DNA from: RBG-16-64-43 sp964353865
GTDB lineage: Bacteria; Chloroflexota; Anaerolineae; Anaerolineales; RBG-16-64-43
Assembly: GCA_964353865.1 (NCBI GenBank)
Contig: CAYGXJ010000066.1
Location: 1 to 6,918, forward strand
Length of the DNA: 6,918 bases
Reading direction: 5' to 3'
Shown: positions 4,727-6,918 of the stretch, piece by piece
Position numbering within the stretch: position 1 is the first letter of the stretch
Layout of the letters: every line of letters starts with the position of its first letter
Made by a program: the position numbers and the translations under genes
The notes under the pieces: model-generated
The model's database searches: none
Seen by the model: only the letters and a program-made list of their open reading frames with translations
What the model was told of the DNA's origin: nothing

Positions 4727-6631
4727 TCAGCTCTTGGCGCCCGGGCGCAGGCGGCGTTCGTCGCCGACGCGCTGGGTGAGGCCCTGGACATCGAGATGCT
4801 CAAGCAGCGCCAGGACATACTTGCGCGAGCTGCCGAACAGATCGCGCGCCTCGGCCACGGTCAGCGTTCCTTTTTGCTGCAGCACCTCGCGCACGCGGGC
4901 GACCATGATCTCGTAAGTCTCGGCCAGCAAGACCACCTCGCTGGAGACTTGGCGCAGCCGGCCCTGATCGAGAAGCGCGGCGTAAACCGGCTCGCCCACA
5001 ACCTGCACGCACATTTTCACCGAGGGAGTGTTGTATGGATCGCGCGCGCACTGGGCGAGGAGAGCGGCCACCGCCTGCTCCTCGCTCGGTGAGAAGCGCG
5101 GCGCGTGATCGGGCAGGCGCACCCCCTGGCCGACATCCACAACCTGCCCGTGGGCCGTCGCGGCTCCCAGCAGCGCGGCCAGTGCGCGCGGCTCAAGGGC
5201 CAGACGGCTGCGCATTTCCTCCTTGGGCATCGCGCGGCGCAAAGGGTTGGCCGCGTGGTAATCGGCCAGGGCACGCGTCAGTGTAGCGATGAGCGCGGCC
5301 AGCAGCGACTGCGTGATAACGAGTGCCTCCGCGTCGCGCGGCGGGTCACCGCTCAAGACAACCAACGTCCCCTGCGTGCGCAGCGCCTCCAGCGCCGGCC
5401 TCACGTGCTCGGGTGCCAGGCGCGCGCGTTCAGTCACCTCTCGCCAGGCCGCCAGCCCCAAGGCGGAGGACGCCTGCAGCAACACCTCTGCCGGCTGGCC
5501 TGCCGCCAGCGCTTCGAACCGGGCGATGACCGGCGCCTCGAAGCGGCGGTAGCGGTGCGGTGGGTGTGGCTCGACCACCCGCCCGCCGCCTACGGTTGTC
5601 CCGGGTGAGGGGCGGCGCAGGATAAAGCGATCATCGCGGGCCGCAACCACCGCCTCCTTCAATTCGAGCTGGGCCCATCCGGGTTGGCCAAGCGGGATGG
5701 CCTCTGCGCCGAGCACCCGCAGGCGCGCCTGCACTTCTTGCGTCGCCAAGAAGAGTTTGAAGTGCTGGTTGTGCTCCAGGGCGCGGCCCGAGTCGGGCAG
5801 CGAGTCGAGCTGGACATCCACCAAGCGCGTGACACGGTAGGTGTCCGGATGGGTCAGGGTCATCCCGCGTCGCAGGTCTTCGACATTGATTCCAGACAGG
5901 TTGACCGCGACGCGGCTGCCGGGCAGCGCGCGCTCGATCTTGGTGTGATGCGACTGCAGCCCGCGCACGCGCGCCCGCGCCTCGCCCGGGAGGATCTCAA
6001 CCTCCTCGCCCAGGGCGAGCGACCCGTCGAGCAGCGTGCCGGTCACCACGGTGCCAAATCCGGCCAGGGTGAAGGCGCGGTCGATGCCCAGGCGCGGCCG
6101 GCCGAGATCGGGGCGGCGCGGCTGCGCGGCCAGGCAGCGGGCCAGGGCCGCGGCAAGCTCGGGCAGCCCGGCCCGCGTGCGCGCCGAGACGGGCAGGATC
6201 TCGGAACCGGCCAGGGCGGTCGGAGCGAGCACGCGCTGGATATCTTGCCGCACGAGCGCCATCCACTCCGGGTCGTCCACCAGGTCGGCCTTGTTGAGCG
6301 CCACGACCGCCGCGCGCACGTGCAGCAGGTCGAGGATCGCAAGATGCTCGCGAGTCTGGGGCATGACGCCTTCATCGGCGGCGATGACGAGCAGTGCCGC
6401 GTCGATCCCGCCGACGCCGGCCAGCATGTTCTCGATGAAATCGCGATGGCCCGGGACGTCAACCACTCCCACCAGCTCGCCATCCAGCAGGCTGAAATAG
6501 GCGAAGCCGAGATCGATGGTCATCTCGCGCTGTTGTTCTTCTTTGAGACGATCGGGGTGGGTGCCGGTCAGGGCCTCGACCAATGCGGACTTGCCGTGGT
6601 CGACGTGTCCGGCCGTGGCGATGACGCGCAT
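4727..6631 (-). CDS. selB: Selenocysteine-specific translation elongation factor SelB
   Basis: This 634-residue GTPase delivers Sec-tRNA(Sec) to ribosomes stalled at UGA codons that carry a SECIS hairpin. The GTP-binding motifs are complete: GHVDHGKS (8-15), MTIDLGFAYF with the switch Thr (T38), DVPGH (58-62), NKAD (113-116) and SAR (149-151). Domain II (about 178-250, RLGIDRAFTLAGFGTVVTGTLL) and domain III follow, as in EF-Tu-like factors. The C-terminal half (about 370-634) is the SelB-specific winged-helix array; its last unit, RDLFGSSRKYVLALLEHLD with RVGDERRLR, is the SECIS-binding winged helix. Length is normal (about 600-640). The ATG at 6631 has GGAG six bases upstream. It lies 22 bases after the stop of a small charged gene, so the two are probably co-transcribed. 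No other selenium gene is in the window; they are probably elsewhere or beyond the right edge. Confidence 0.96.
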   Translation of the reverse strand: MRVIATAGHVDHGKSALVEALTGTHPDRLKEEQQREMTIDLGFAYFSLLDGELVGVVDVPGHRDFIENMLAGVGGIDAALLVIAADEGVMPQTREHLAILDLLHVRAAVVALNKADLVDDPEWMALVRQDIQRVLAPTALAGSEILPVSARTRAGLPELAAALARCLAAQPRRPDLGRPRLGIDRAFTLAGFGTVVTGTLLDGSLALGEEVEILPGEARARVRGLQSHHTKIERALPGSRVAVNLSGINVEDLRRGMTLTHPDTYRVTRLVDVQLDSLPDSGRALEHNQHFKLFLATQEVQARLRVLGAEAIPLGQPGWAQLELKEAVVAARDDRFILRRPSPGTTVGGGRVVEPHPPHRYRRFEAPVIARFEALAAGQPAEVLLQASSALGLAAWREVTERARLAPEHVRPALEALRTQGTLVVLSGDPPRDAEALVITQSLLAALIATLTRALADYHAANPLRRAMPKEEMRSRLALEPRALAALLGAATAHGQVVDVGQGVRLPDHAPRFSPSEEQAVAALLAQCARDPYNTPSVKMCVQVVGEPVYAALLDQGRLRQVSSEVVLLAETYEIMVARVREVLQQKGTLTVAEARDLFGSSRKYVLALLEHLDVQGLTQRVGDERRLRPGAKS

Positions 6632-6653
6632 CCGAGGCTCCGCAGGTGCCTGG

Positions 6654-6918
6654 CTAGCGCCCGCTCTCGAGGCGCGCCAGCCATTCGTGGACGAGATTGG
6701 CCAGTGCCTCGAGCCGGGAGCGATCGCCCGCCTCGCGTTCGCGGGCCTGATCGGCGGCCTGCGCCAGTTGATCTTCCGCGCGCGCCAGGCGGTCGAGCGC
6801 CTTCTGCTCGCGACGGTCGTGCTCGCGCCAGCGGTCGTCCTGGGTAAGCCCTTGAGCTGTCCAGCGCTTCTGATCGTCGGCCAAGTAGGCGCTCCACTCC
6901 TGGCGCAGGCGGTCGGTC
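6654..6918 (-). CDS. Small charged, predicted coiled-coil protein, 5' end at or beyond window edge
   Basis: I do not recognise this protein. The frame is open from the TAG at 6656-6654 to the right edge, giving 87 visible residues starting TDRLRQEWSAYLADDQKRW. It is rich in Arg, Glu, Asp, Gln and Ala, with Leu/Ala spaced as in a coiled coil (LDRLARAEDQLAQAADQA), and it ends NLVHEWLARLESGR. It has no membrane segment and no Cys. The last window base supplies a G as third base of the codon before Thr, so an ATG may sit right at the edge (Met-Thr-Asp...), making it a complete protein of about 88 residues; this cannot be confirmed. A TTG at 6884 is a less likely start because the upstream codons continue the same composition. 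It is 22 bases upstream of selB on the same strand, so an operon is likely, but a role in selenium metabolism is not shown. Confidence 0.65.
   Translation of the reverse strand, partial: TDRLRQEWSAYLADDQKRWTAQGLTQDDRWREHDRREQKALDRLARAEDQLAQAADQAREREAGDRSRLEALANLVHEWLARLESGR

Noticed and set aside
5684..6847. Long plus-strand open frame (387 codons) opposite selB and the upstream gene
   Set aside because: It is antisense to the clear SelB reading frame; its translation is low-complexity Gln/His/Arg/Gly sequence with no recognisable motif, as expected from the complement of high-GC coding DNA.

Overview
The window is GC-rich, densely coded bacterial DNA. Five of the six genes are on the minus strand; only the amidohydrolase at the left edge is on the plus strand. 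The gene set fits a high-GC bacterium of the Chloroflexota type, or less likely an actinobacterium: a YtcJ-like amidohydrolase, an Nramp-family carrier beside an MgtE-type sensor protein, a selenocysteine elongation factor, and a Phd/RelE-type module. This placement is inferred from protein style only, since no rRNA or marker gene is present.

Left to right: (1) the C-terminal three quarters or so of an amidohydrolase-3 family enzyme, running in from the left edge and ending at 1267; (2) a convergent, lower-GC toxin-antitoxin pair in the unusual toxin-first order, 1901 down to 1367, with a strong AT-rich promoter whose -10 box lies inside overlapping inverted repeats; (3) a two-gene unit read leftwards, made of a soluble PRC-barrel/MgtE_N/CBS protein (4551 to 3295) followed 25 bases later by an Nramp-family membrane carrier (3269 to 2007) whose metal-site motifs are not those of Mn/Fe transporters; (4) a 175-base gap holding a possible selB terminator, a good extended -10 promoter and two perfect palindromes in the predicted leader of the MgtE-like gene; (5) selB, the selenocysteine-specific elongation factor (6631 to 4727); (6) the end of a small charged, probably coiled-coil protein just upstream of selB in the same direction.

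The most interesting part is the pair in (3). The cytosolic Mg2+-sensing half of an MgtE channel (N domain plus CBS pair) is present without the channel, and it is encoded directly upstream of an Nramp homologue that lacks the Met and His of the canonical TM6 motif and the Asn of the canonical TM1 motif. The simplest reading is a split Mg2+ uptake system in which the MgtE-like protein gates or reports on an Nramp-related Mg2+ carrier. That is inference from domain content and gene order. The leader palindromes may add a layer of RNA or DNA control.

SelB implies that the organism makes selenoproteins, but no selA, selC, selD or UGA-containing selenoprotein gene is visible here. No rRNA, tRNA, CRISPR array, insertion sequence or attachment site was recognised, and no non-coding stretch exceeds 300 bases.
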